Assembly: GCF_000473365.1 (NCBI RefSeq)
Contig: NZ_KI421517.1
Location: 951,363 to 1,015,362, forward strand
Reading direction: 5' to 3'
Length of the DNA stretch: 64,000 nt
Source: Adhaeribacter aquaticus DSM 16391
GTDB lineage: Bacteria; Bacteroidota; Bacteroidia; Cytophagales; Hymenobacteraceae
Made by a program: the position numbers and the translations under genes. Below the pieces are notes generated by a model. It ran no database searches, was not told the origin of the DNA, and was given only the letters and a program-made list of their open reading frames with translations. Below, one piece after another: positions 9,064 through 16,707 of this stretch; within the stretch, counting starts at the first letter, position 1, and every line of letters starts with the position of its first letter.

Positions 9064-9561
9064 ATGGATCCCTTACACCAAGCTTATTTTTCTTCCCCAA
9101 TTGGCACCATCATTATTTCTGCTACAGCAGCTGCCTTAATATCTGTACTTTTTACAGAAGAAGCTCCGCAGGTTAATTCTCCTGATTTACCGGTCTGCCT
9201 GCAAGATGGGTTACAGCAACTAACAGAATATTTCTCGGGCAATAGAAAAACATTCGATTTACCTCTCCATTCCGGCGGAACTGCTTTTCAGGAAACTGTT
9301 TGGCAACAGTTATCTCATATTCCTTTTGGGCAAACCCTCTCCTATTACAGTTTATCATCTCAGTTAGGCAATGTAGCTGCTATAAGAGCCGTAGGTAGCG
9401 CCAATGGTAAAAACCAACTGCTGTTAATTCGGCCTTGCCACCGCGTTATTGGTTCTAATGGGCAATTAGTAGGTTATGCCGGTAGCTTATGGCGGAAAAA
9501 ATGGCTACTGGAGCATGAACGTAAAGTGATGGGTACGCATCAGTTGAATTTATTTGGGTAA
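9064..9561 (+). CDS. ogt: methylated-DNA-[protein]-cysteine S-methyltransferase
   Basis: 165 residues. The active-site motif IRPCHRVI (Cys125) and the helix-turn-helix/Asn-hinge region 'AVGSANGKN' are intact, together with the N-terminal ribonuclease-like domain. It removes methyl groups from O6-methylguanine in a suicide reaction. The protein ends in HQLNLFG; residues 160-164 (QLNLF) closely match the bacterial sliding-clamp binding consensus QL[SD]LF. The gene is divergent from the alkB pseudogene, with 87 bases between the starts. The start ATG at 9064 is the only one ahead of the conserved 'YFSSPIGTIIISAT' strand. A near-consensus TAACTTTA box lies at 9039-9046. Confidence 0.93.
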   Translation: MDPLHQAYFSSPIGTIIISATAAALISVLFTEEAPQVNSPDLPVCLQDGLQQLTEYFSGNRKTFDLPLHSGGTAFQETVWQQLSHIPFGQTLSYYSLSSQLGNVAAIRAVGSANGKNQLLLIRPCHRVIGSNGQLVGYAGSLWRKKWLLEHERKVMGTHQLNLFG

Positions 9562-9672
9562 CAGAAAATTATTGTCAGCTTTTATTTCATTTAAGTCAAT
9601 GTATAGCCCTGTAATTCATTTAGCTTTCTATATAGAAGCCTTAACTCAATTTTAGGTGTATCTATTAAATAA

Positions 9673-10929
9673 TCATTTATTTGAGTTGTTATTAAGAAAA
9701 TAACTTACCTGCAATTGGGTTGCTTTAGTTTGCCAGCTAAAACTAGTATAGTTCGTAATGGGTGTTTTAATTGTTTGCAATAAAGCTATTTCTACTTTGT
9801 TGTTGATAGATACTCCGGATCGCAATACTCCCGAAAACCAAACCGGCACAAACTTATAGGGCGAATCTTGGTACATTTTTTTTTCTCCATTGGTTTGAAG
9901 AATAAGCAGGTAAGATTCATTATTGGAGTATATAGAATAATTCACCATTCCCCCACCGCCTATATAAAGTTTGAAGTTATTTTTATTATAAATATTCCAT
10001 ATTAATTGAGGAGCAACTGAGACATTTAGTTGAGTTAGTCGGTAACCTCTATACTCTGTTTCAAATTGATATTTTCCGCCTGTAAAAGAAGCTTCTCCTC
10101 TAAGGAAGAAACGTTGTACATTAGGATTAAAAAAAACATCTCTTCCCAAAACTACCTTAGGGAAATATGATAGTTTACTCTGTTGATTATACGCAAAAGT
10201 AATATTGCCTTCCACATCCATAACAGCCCTGTTCAAACCAGCGCCAATAAAGGATCTGTGACTTAATCTAATCTTAATTGCCTGCTTTATTTCTTCTACA
10301 CTCAAACCATTGATGCGACTAACTATATCTATCATATCATTGGCTACATATTCTGATGATGCTATCTTACGTTTTAATTCCGGAGAATTGTCATAAAAAG
10401 GTACAGCTGCTATCCCAAGCTGCCCTACATAAATTCTTGATGTTTTTATTGCTTTATCTATCCGGAACCTTCTGTAAAATAGCTCCTGTGGGGTTGTATC
10501 ATTTTTTTTCTGAATAAAAAATCGGGTCTTCCAATTATCTGTATAAGAAAATAGCGCCAGATTCTTTCCTTTCTGTAACACCTTTAAGAAAAAGGTCCCG
10601 ACGACAGTAGAGGTATCTATACCATTTGACAAATCATTTAATTCGGTTTTATCGTTTGTTATTCTTCCGGCATATTGCTGATAAGCTTCTACGTTTTCTA
10701 TTGAAAAATATTTTGTATTTTCCGGAAAGAACACTTTTTCATCTTTCTCCTCTAAAGACTTTTTAAAGGTGAACGTTTTAGGGTTCTGATCCCATTCACG
10801 GTAGTTGATATACCCAATTAAGGTATCTCCCTGAGCATTTACAACTAATCCTTTCTTATAATTAGCTTGCGAAAATAAAATTGCCGGATAAAAAAAGCAG
10901 CCAATTAAAACAGTTATAATATATTTCAT
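9673..10929 (-). CDS. uncharacterised secreted barrel-type protein, paralogue A
   Basis: 418 residues, signal peptide ending LFSQ, then the family signature 'ANYKKGLVVNAQGDTL' and 'INYREWDQNPKTF'. The N-terminal half (about 20-200) is a soluble beta-rich domain with the recurring 'LQKGK', 'LFSYTDNWKTRFFIQ' and 'ELFYRRFR' segments. After a helical hinge with 'VSRINGLSVEEIKQ', the C-terminal half reads as alternating strands of an outer-membrane barrel, typical of Bacteroidota PorT/OmpW-like domains. It is last in the tandem array, 46 bases after paralogue B. Most divergent of the four. Function unknown. Confidence 0.8.
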   Translation of the reverse strand: MKYIITVLIGCFFYPAILFSQANYKKGLVVNAQGDTLIGYINYREWDQNPKTFTFKKSLEEKDEKVFFPENTKYFSIENVEAYQQYAGRITNDKTELNDLSNGIDTSTVVGTFFLKVLQKGKNLALFSYTDNWKTRFFIQKKNDTTPQELFYRRFRIDKAIKTSRIYVGQLGIAAVPFYDNSPELKRKIASSEYVANDMIDIVSRINGLSVEEIKQAIKIRLSHRSFIGAGLNRAVMDVEGNITFAYNQQSKLSYFPKVVLGRDVFFNPNVQRFFLRGEASFTGGKYQFETEYRGYRLTQLNVSVAPQLIWNIYNKNNFKLYIGGGGMVNYSIYSNNESYLLILQTNGEKKMYQDSPYKFVPVWFSGVLRSGVSINNKVEIALLQTIKTPITNYTSFSWQTKATQLQVSYFLNNNSNK

Positions 10930-10975
10930 AAATAAACACCTGGAAAGACTTGTAAACTTTTTAGTATAATCAGAC

Positions 10976-12232
10976 CTATTTCTTCTTTCTATTAAACAGA
11001 TAATTCACCTCTGCCTGAACCGGACTGTACTTAAAAAAAGTATTTAAGCTTGGCTTTAGATATAGTACAGAAAAGTCTACTTTGTTGTTAATAATAATGC
11101 CTGTTCTTAATAAATAGCCATAATAAAGGGGCGGTAAAAAATTAAGTTCGGATATACTATTGGAACTAGTGTTCTGGTTTGCCTTTATGCTGGCAGTGGT
11201 GCTTTTATCATAGGAGGCAATAGTATAGAAACCACCTCCGCCTATGTTAAACTTGAATTTTTCCGAATTATAGAAGTTATAAAGCAGCTGCGGCGCAATA
11301 TTAAACGTGCTTTGCTTTATATTAAACTTTACTACCCCATCCTCAGAACTAACATTGAAAGAAGCCAGCGCATACGAGAATTGGAACCGTAAAAAGAATT
11401 GCTGTACATCCGGATTAAGATAAGTATCGGCCCCAAAAGAGACTTTTGGTAAAAGAGAGGTATAGGAAGGTTTATCTAAAGTTAGCGCCCATACCGGTTC
11501 TGCCTGCAGTTGCGTCCGGCTTAAGCCAGCTCCGGCAAAATACCTCATCTTCGGGCTCCCTGCACTCCTGGATATTTTTAGTTCTTCTTTACTTACATGA
11601 TTTATTAGGCTAACTACTTGTAAAAGATCTGCCTCGCTATAGGCAGCCAGTTCTATCCGGCGCTTTAATTCGGGCGTAGATACGCCAAATTCAGTAGCCG
11701 CATTCCAAAGCTGCGGTGCATATATTTTTAAGTTTATAATGGCGTTGTTTCCGTTATCGGTTTGGGAGCGGTACCGCCGAAACTGCAGCTCCTGAGGCGC
11801 CAATTCATTAGCCTTCTGCAAAAAGAACCGATTCTTTAATTCATCCCGGTAAGAGTAAAGCGACACGGATTTACCTCGTTGTAAAAGCTTCAGGAAAACA
11901 GAGACTTTAGCGGTACTGGTATCCGAAGTAATAGCCAGGTCTTTTGTTTCTACATTGCCCATACTAATCCGGCCATCATACTTTTGATAGGCCCCTAATC
12001 CGTCCAAGGCAAAATATTGGATAGTAAGCGGATTGAATTCTTGTACTTTATTTGATTCTAGGCTTTCCTTATAAGAAATCTTTCTGGGATTTTTATCCCA
12101 CTCCCGGTAGTCAATAAATCCGCGAAGGGTATCTCCTTGGGTATTTACCACTAACCCCTTTTTATAATTGGATTGAGCACTAATAAAAAATGGAGAAAGA
12201 AATAAACAGGCAAAAAAACTTAGGCACTTCAT
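10976..12232 (-). CDS. uncharacterised secreted barrel-type protein, paralogue B
   Basis: 418 residues, signal peptide ending FISAQ, then 'SNYKKGLVVNTQGDTLRG' and 'DYREWDKNPR'. It shares with its neighbours 'DTSTAKVSVFLKLLQRGK', 'YSYRDELKNRFFLQ' and 'ELKRRIELAAYSEAD'. A Gly-rich strand segment 'FNIGGGGFYTI' lies in the barrel-like C-terminal half. It follows a 183-base gap with a promoter-like element, so B and A probably form their own two-gene transcript. Closest in sequence to paralogue D by eye. Function unknown. Confidence 0.8.
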   Translation of the reverse strand: MKCLSFFACLFLSPFFISAQSNYKKGLVVNTQGDTLRGFIDYREWDKNPRKISYKESLESNKVQEFNPLTIQYFALDGLGAYQKYDGRISMGNVETKDLAITSDTSTAKVSVFLKLLQRGKSVSLYSYRDELKNRFFLQKANELAPQELQFRRYRSQTDNGNNAIINLKIYAPQLWNAATEFGVSTPELKRRIELAAYSEADLLQVVSLINHVSKEELKISRSAGSPKMRYFAGAGLSRTQLQAEPVWALTLDKPSYTSLLPKVSFGADTYLNPDVQQFFLRFQFSYALASFNVSSEDGVVKFNIKQSTFNIAPQLLYNFYNSEKFKFNIGGGGFYTIASYDKSTTASIKANQNTSSNSISELNFLPPLYYGYLLRTGIIINNKVDFSVLYLKPSLNTFFKYSPVQAEVNYLFNRKKK

Positions 12233-12272
12233 TTAATTCGGCGGTAGTCAGAATATATCTTAAAGAATAAAC

Positions 12273-12304
12273 CAAAGTTACTCTCACTTTCGCAGAAGGC
12301 ACAA
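12273..12304 (-). promoter_or_regulatory. Bacteroidota-type promoter for paralogues B and A
   Basis: On the minus strand TAACTTTG (12273-12280) matches the -7 consensus TAnnTTTG. A TTG at 12302-12304 lies 21 bases upstream as the -33 element. The predicted start is about 37 bases before the paralogue B ATG. Confidence 0.5.
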
Positions 12305-12415
12305 TTTCATTAGGAGAAAAAGTAAATTAGAAATTTTTGCCACTACCTATTTAGCTTTAATTAAATAAGTAAATGGAAGCTTTTAATCAGGCAGGACAGG
12401 TAATTTGTGCAAACT

Positions 12416-13699
12416 TTATCTCTTAAAAAAATAGTTTAGCTCAAGATGAATCATTTGCGATCTAAATTCATAATCACCGTCTGAGGTTAATAAAACAGGT
12501 GAGTAATACAAGGCCGATAAGTCAATTTTTTTATTAATAATCAACCCGGACCTTAATAACACACCGGCTGTTTTCTTAGGAAAATACTGATAATTTTTCC
12601 GCAGGGTACCTATTTCTTCCTTTTCTGAAGTTAAGTAAGATTTCCTGTAGTCGATATTGGAGTATTCAGAAATATTTGCAAACCCGCCAACTCCTATGTT
12701 AAATTTAAAAATATCTTTATTAAAAATATTATATATTAACTCTGGAGAAAGTGATAAAGTGTTTTGCTGAACTTTTAGATTAGTTAAATACGAATTATAT
12801 ACAGATGTAATTTCTGTTTTGGAGCTTAAAAAGGAAACTTCTCCTCTAAAAAATAATCGTTGGGTATTTCTGTTAAAAAACAAATCAATGCCAGTAGATA
12901 TTTTAGGAGAATACTCTGACTTTCCGGCAAGCTTTAAGTTACCCTGATTTTTAATTCCTGTTACCGTTAAATTACTTCTATTACCCCCAAACCCCAAGAA
13001 AAACCGAGCTTTATTAGGCGTGTTACCCTTGCCGGTAATTACCTCCTGCTTTCCTAGCCCATTGAGTTTATTTAGGATATTTACAAAATCTTTTTTAGCG
13101 TATTCAGCTGATTCAATTTGGTTTTTAAGTGCAGGCGAAACAACCTTCAGGTTATTAGCTAAAAGCCAAAGTTGTCCTTTATATATTCTTGAACTCTGGA
13201 TCTTTCGGATATTAACATCATCATATGTTTGGTAATATTGCCTGAATAATAATTCTGTTGGTTTAACATCGGCATTTTCCTGAATAAAAAACCGGGTTTT
13301 AATATTATCCGTGTAAGAAAGTAAATTTACCCTTTCCCCCTTTTGGACAATTCTGATAAATCTATTTGCTTTGCTCGTGGTTGTATCAATATCTACAGAC
13401 AGGTGAGTCATGTTTATTGGGTCCATGGTAACCCGCCCAACGTATCTTTGATAGGCATCCAAACCCGTTATTTCAAAATAGTTAGCCGTTTCGTTAGTAA
13501 ATTCAATAGGATTAGTATCGTTCAAATTCTTTTTATAATAAACTGATACAGGATCACTGCGCCATTCCTGATAATCAATAAATCCTCTTAAAGTATCTCC
13601 CTGAATATTTACTACCAGCCCTTTTTTATAATTGGATTGGGAGAAGGAAATTGTGGGTAGAAAAATGCTCCAAAAAAGAACGGCTAAGAAAAATCTCAC
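12416..13699 (-). CDS. uncharacterised secreted barrel-type protein, paralogue C
   Basis: 427 residues, signal peptide ending ISFSQ, then 'SNYKKGLVVNIQGDTLRG' and 'DYQEWRSDPVSVYY'. It keeps the shared 'DTTTSKANRFIRIVQKGE', 'SYTDNIKTRFFIQ' and 'ELLFRQY' blocks. The C-terminal half has barrel strands ending in 'HLELNYFFKR', a typical outer-membrane C-terminal strand with terminal aromatics. It follows paralogue D by 47 bases and is probably cotranscribed with it. Function unknown. Confidence 0.8.
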   Translation of the reverse strand: MRFFLAVLFWSIFLPTISFSQSNYKKGLVVNIQGDTLRGFIDYQEWRSDPVSVYYKKNLNDTNPIEFTNETANYFEITGLDAYQRYVGRVTMDPINMTHLSVDIDTTTSKANRFIRIVQKGERVNLLSYTDNIKTRFFIQENADVKPTELLFRQYYQTYDDVNIRKIQSSRIYKGQLWLLANNLKVVSPALKNQIESAEYAKKDFVNILNKLNGLGKQEVITGKGNTPNKARFFLGFGGNRSNLTVTGIKNQGNLKLAGKSEYSPKISTGIDLFFNRNTQRLFFRGEVSFLSSKTEITSVYNSYLTNLKVQQNTLSLSPELIYNIFNKDIFKFNIGVGGFANISEYSNIDYRKSYLTSEKEEIGTLRKNYQYFPKKTAGVLLRSGLIINKKIDLSALYYSPVLLTSDGDYEFRSQMIHLELNYFFKR

Positions 13700-13746
13700 A
13701 AATAATTATATAAAGGACGAAAAAATAAAAAGGAATTGGCTATATC

Positions 13747-14991
13747 TTATTGCTTTTTATTAAATAGATAGTTCACCTCAAAATGAACAGTATTAACTTT
13801 AAAAATTGCTAAGGTAGATGCCGGAAAGTATAGAACTGATAAATCTACTTTATTATTAACCATAATACCTGTTCTTACCATAAAGCCATACCATAAAGTT
13901 TTATAATAGTAAAGGTCATTTCTTTCCGTAGTAGAAACTACTTTTCCTTCGGAGTTTTTAATTTCTCTTTTAAATTGATTTTTGGGGTAAGAAGAATAAT
14001 TGAATACAACCCCTCCGCCTACATTGAATTTAAAGTTTTCTTTATTGTATACATTAAACAGAACTTGCGGGAGCGCCGAAATACTATTTTGGTTCAAGGT
14101 ATATTCAGCATTTTCTGAGGCGAACCTGAAACTAGCCATAGAGTAAGATAATTGGCCTCTCAAAATCACCCTTTGTACATCCGGATTTAAGAAAGCATCT
14201 GCTCCTATCGATACCTTTGGCATATAAGATACTTCCGCCGGATTATTTATCGAGGACATAATACTATTTGCTGATTTAAAAGAAGACTTGTTGATGCCAA
14301 CTCCGGCAAAAAATCGTGTTTTGGAGCTTGTAACCTTACTGTTGGCCAACTCCTGCTTACTTATATTATTAATCCGGCTAACAATCTTTAGTAAATCAGA
14401 TTCTGTGTATTGAGCAAACTCAACCTGACGCTTTAACTCAGGTGTACCCTGGTTATGGGCATTGGCCACATTCCAAAGCTGAGCAGCATAAATTTTAGTA
14501 TTAGTTACTTCTGTTTTACCATTGTTAGTTAAGTACCTTCTGAATATTAATTCTTCTGGCTTTGCAGCATTTTGCTGCTTTAAGAAAAACCGAACCTTTA
14601 CTTCATCCCGGTAAGAGTAGAGGGCAACGTTCTTACCGTTCTGCAATATTTTTAGAAATGCGGTAACGGTTGCTGTACTGGTATCAATATCAGTGGAGAG
14701 CCTACGGGCATCCACTTTGTTCATGCTTATACGGCCCTGATAACGTTCGTATGCTGCCATCCCATCTATCGCAAAATAGGTACTGGTCTTTGGTGTAAAT
14801 TCCAGGATACTACCTGCTTCAGAAGATTTAAAAGAAAAAGATCTTGGGTTCTGATCCCATTCCCGGTAATCAACAAAACCCCTAAGCGTATCTCCCTGCG
14901 TATTAACAACCAATCCTTTTTTATAGTTGGATTGAGCTTTTATAAAAAATGGGATAAAAAGAAAAATAACGAGGGTATAGCAGTGTTTCAT
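13747..14991 (-). CDS. uncharacterised secreted barrel-type protein, paralogue D
   Basis: 414 residues, signal peptide ending FIKAQ, then 'SNYKKGLVVNTQGDTLRG' and 'DYREWDQNPRSFSF'. Shared blocks: 'DTSTATVTAFLKILQNGK', 'YSYRDEVKVRFFLKQ', 'ELIFRRYL', 'SRINNISKQELANS'. It ends with the barrel strand 'VHFEVNYLFNKKQ'. It starts 58 bases after the kynU stop on the same strand with no obvious terminator between, so it may be read from the kynU transcript. First gene of the four-gene array. Function unknown. Confidence 0.8.
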   Translation of the reverse strand: MKHCYTLVIFLFIPFFIKAQSNYKKGLVVNTQGDTLRGFVDYREWDQNPRSFSFKSSEAGSILEFTPKTSTYFAIDGMAAYERYQGRISMNKVDARRLSTDIDTSTATVTAFLKILQNGKNVALYSYRDEVKVRFFLKQQNAAKPEELIFRRYLTNNGKTEVTNTKIYAAQLWNVANAHNQGTPELKRQVEFAQYTESDLLKIVSRINNISKQELANSKVTSSKTRFFAGVGINKSSFKSANSIMSSINNPAEVSYMPKVSIGADAFLNPDVQRVILRGQLSYSMASFRFASENAEYTLNQNSISALPQVLFNVYNKENFKFNVGGGVVFNYSSYPKNQFKREIKNSEGKVVSTTERNDLYYYKTLWYGFMVRTGIMVNNKVDLSVLYFPASTLAIFKVNTVHFEVNYLFNKKQ

Positions 14992-15049
14992 AAATTATAG
15001 ATTCAACTGCCAAGGTAATAACATATTTATACTATATATAATTATGTTA

Positions 15050-16333
15050 TTATTTTATTTTGGGTTGTAAGAGGCTGCCTTTTAATACCTGAATAAAGTA
15101 AAACACATCTGCAAAAGTATTATACAGCGGAGTAGGCGCTACCCGTATTACATTAGGCTCGCGCCAATCTACAATTATGCCCGCATCCGTCAATTTCTGA
15201 AATACCTCCCGCCCATTTTTATTAATCAGCAAGGATAATTGGCAACCCCGTTGGGCCGGATTGGATGGGGTAATAATTTGTAATATATCCTCTCCCACAC
15301 CAATATCGTTAATTAGATACTCCAGGAAACCGGTCAGCTGCTCACTTTTCTGGCGGAGAGCCGGCATGGTAGCGGCATCAAATATATCAAGGGAAGCTTT
15401 GTGAATGGCCATGGTAAAAATAGAAGCATTGCTTAACTGCCAGCCAGCAGCACCGGCCATGGGTTTAAAGCCTTTGCGCATCTGGAAACGCTCTTCTTTG
15501 TTATGGCCCCACCAACCGCCAAACCGAGGCAAAGAGAAGTTGTTTCCATGGTTTTCATGCACAAAGGTACCCGACACCCCGCCCGGACCAGAATTCAGGT
15601 ATTTATAAGTACACCAGACAGCAAAATCTACTTCCCAATCGTGCAGGTTTAATACTATATTACCGGCAGCATGCGCCAAATCAAAACCTACATATGCACC
15701 AATGGCATGGCCTGCTTTCGTGATAGCGGCCATATCAAACACTTGTCCTGTATAATAATTGATACCACCCATCATGATTAACGCAACCTCTGAACCATGC
15801 GCTTCTATCGTAGCTAAAATATCTTCGGTATGTAAAGTATATTCACCTGGTCGGGGAGAGAGTTCTATAATGGCATCATCCGGGTTAAAGCCATGGTATT
15901 TCACCTGCGTTTCCAGGGCATATTGGTCAGATGGAAAAGCTCCGGCTTCGGTAATTATTTTGTAGCGCTGCGGAGTGGGCTGGTAAAACGATACCAGCAT
16001 CAGGTGCAGGTTCGTGGTCAGGTTATTCATTACCACTACTTCGAAGGGCCTGGCACCAACTACCCGGGCTTCTTTTTCTTCCAGGTACTCGTGGTAATGC
16101 AGCCAGGGATTGGTACCATGAAAATGACCTTCTACTCCCAGGTTTTGCCAATCCAGAAACTCTTGTTCTACGGCAGCCCGGGCGGTTTTAGGTTGTAGCC
16201 CCAGCGAATTGCCGCATAAATAAATAGAATCTTTCCCATTTACTGGTGGTATATAAAACTGCTCACGGAAATGCTTAAGGCGATCCTGTTTATCTAATTC
16301 TTGGGCAAAAGCAATGTTATTCTCGTACTTCAT
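15050..16333 (-). CDS. kynU: kynureninase
   Basis: 427 residues, PLP fold type I, normal length for the family. The PLP lysine is Lys244 in 'VWCTYKYLNSGPGG', the ring-binding Asp218 and His221 lie in 'GFDLAHAAGN', and the N-terminal 'YLCGNSLGLQP' segment is typical of the family. It hydrolyses 3-hydroxykynurenine (or kynurenine) to 3-hydroxyanthranilate and alanine, the step after kmo. The gene is separated from kmo by the alkB/ogt pair and the four paralogues. On the minus strand TAAATTTG at 16362-16369 matches the -7 promoter consensus, about 29 bases before the ATG. Confidence 0.96.
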   Translation of the reverse strand: MKYENNIAFAQELDKQDRLKHFREQFYIPPVNGKDSIYLCGNSLGLQPKTARAAVEQEFLDWQNLGVEGHFHGTNPWLHYHEYLEEKEARVVGARPFEVVVMNNLTTNLHLMLVSFYQPTPQRYKIITEAGAFPSDQYALETQVKYHGFNPDDAIIELSPRPGEYTLHTEDILATIEAHGSEVALIMMGGINYYTGQVFDMAAITKAGHAIGAYVGFDLAHAAGNIVLNLHDWEVDFAVWCTYKYLNSGPGGVSGTFVHENHGNNFSLPRFGGWWGHNKEERFQMRKGFKPMAGAAGWQLSNASIFTMAIHKASLDIFDAATMPALRQKSEQLTGFLEYLINDIGVGEDILQIITPSNPAQRGCQLSLLINKNGREVFQKLTDAGIIVDWREPNVIRVAPTPLYNTFADVFYFIQVLKGSLLQPKIK

Positions 16334-16361
16334 AATTTAATGCAGGAGCTTTTTCTGCGGG

Positions 16362-16369
16362 CAAATTTA
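16362..16369 (-). promoter_or_regulatory. -7 box upstream of kynU
   Basis: TAAATTTG on the minus strand fits TAnnTTTG exactly. No clear -33 TTG was found at the right spacing, so this is moderate evidence only. Confidence 0.4.
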
Positions 16370-16500
16370 CGTATACTTTATACTTATAAAATAAGGTTTT
16401 AAATCTACGTTCTTTCCAACACATTGAATAATCGCTAATTAATTTACCCGAACTTTAAAATAATTTTAGTCCAAATAGCGTAAAAGTCGTAAACCAATAG

Positions 16501-16707
16501 TAACTTTACAGCAGTTTTATTTTCCCTATGGAATTAGTATACTTTTCTCCGGCTATTTTTACATACACACAAACATGTTGTATGTGTTGTGGTAAACTTT
16601 CGTGAGGGAAGGCTGTATAATATTTTATATTCTTTAGGTCTTTCCTCCATTGTTGGGCAAGACCTTTTTTATTTTTAACTGAAACGTAAATTTTAAACGA
16701 TAAAATA
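16501..16707 (+). promoter_or_regulatory. structured leader with possible attenuator before the sulfite reductase
   Basis: A near-consensus -7 box TAACTTTA lies at 16501-16508. Downstream, three pairings compete. (1) TTCCCT 16522-16527 with AGGGAA 16605-16610, enclosing a 7-bp hairpin ACATACA 16561-16567 / TGTATGT 16579-16585. (2) GAGGGAAG 16604-16611 with CTTTCCTC 16640-16647 (one G-U). (3) AGGTCTT 16636-16642 with AAGACCT 16659-16665, followed by six Ts and a second T-run, an intrinsic-terminator shape 38 bases before the ATG. Pairing 2 excludes both 1 and 3, the layout of an attenuator or riboswitch. I do not recognise a known aptamer. Pairings are seen in the sequence; the regulatory role is inference. 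Confidence 0.5.
16636..16676 (+). terminator. terminator-like hairpin in the sulfite reductase leader
   Basis: 7-bp stem with a 16-base loop and a run of six Ts interrupted once before five more. It lies upstream of, not after, a gene, so it may be an attenuator or the end of a short leader RNA. Confidence 0.5.

Noticed and set aside
9673-14991. Paralogue array as a defence or toxin system
   Set aside because: All members have Sec signals and barrel-like ends; there is no nuclease, ATPase or toxin motif, so an envelope role is the simpler reading.
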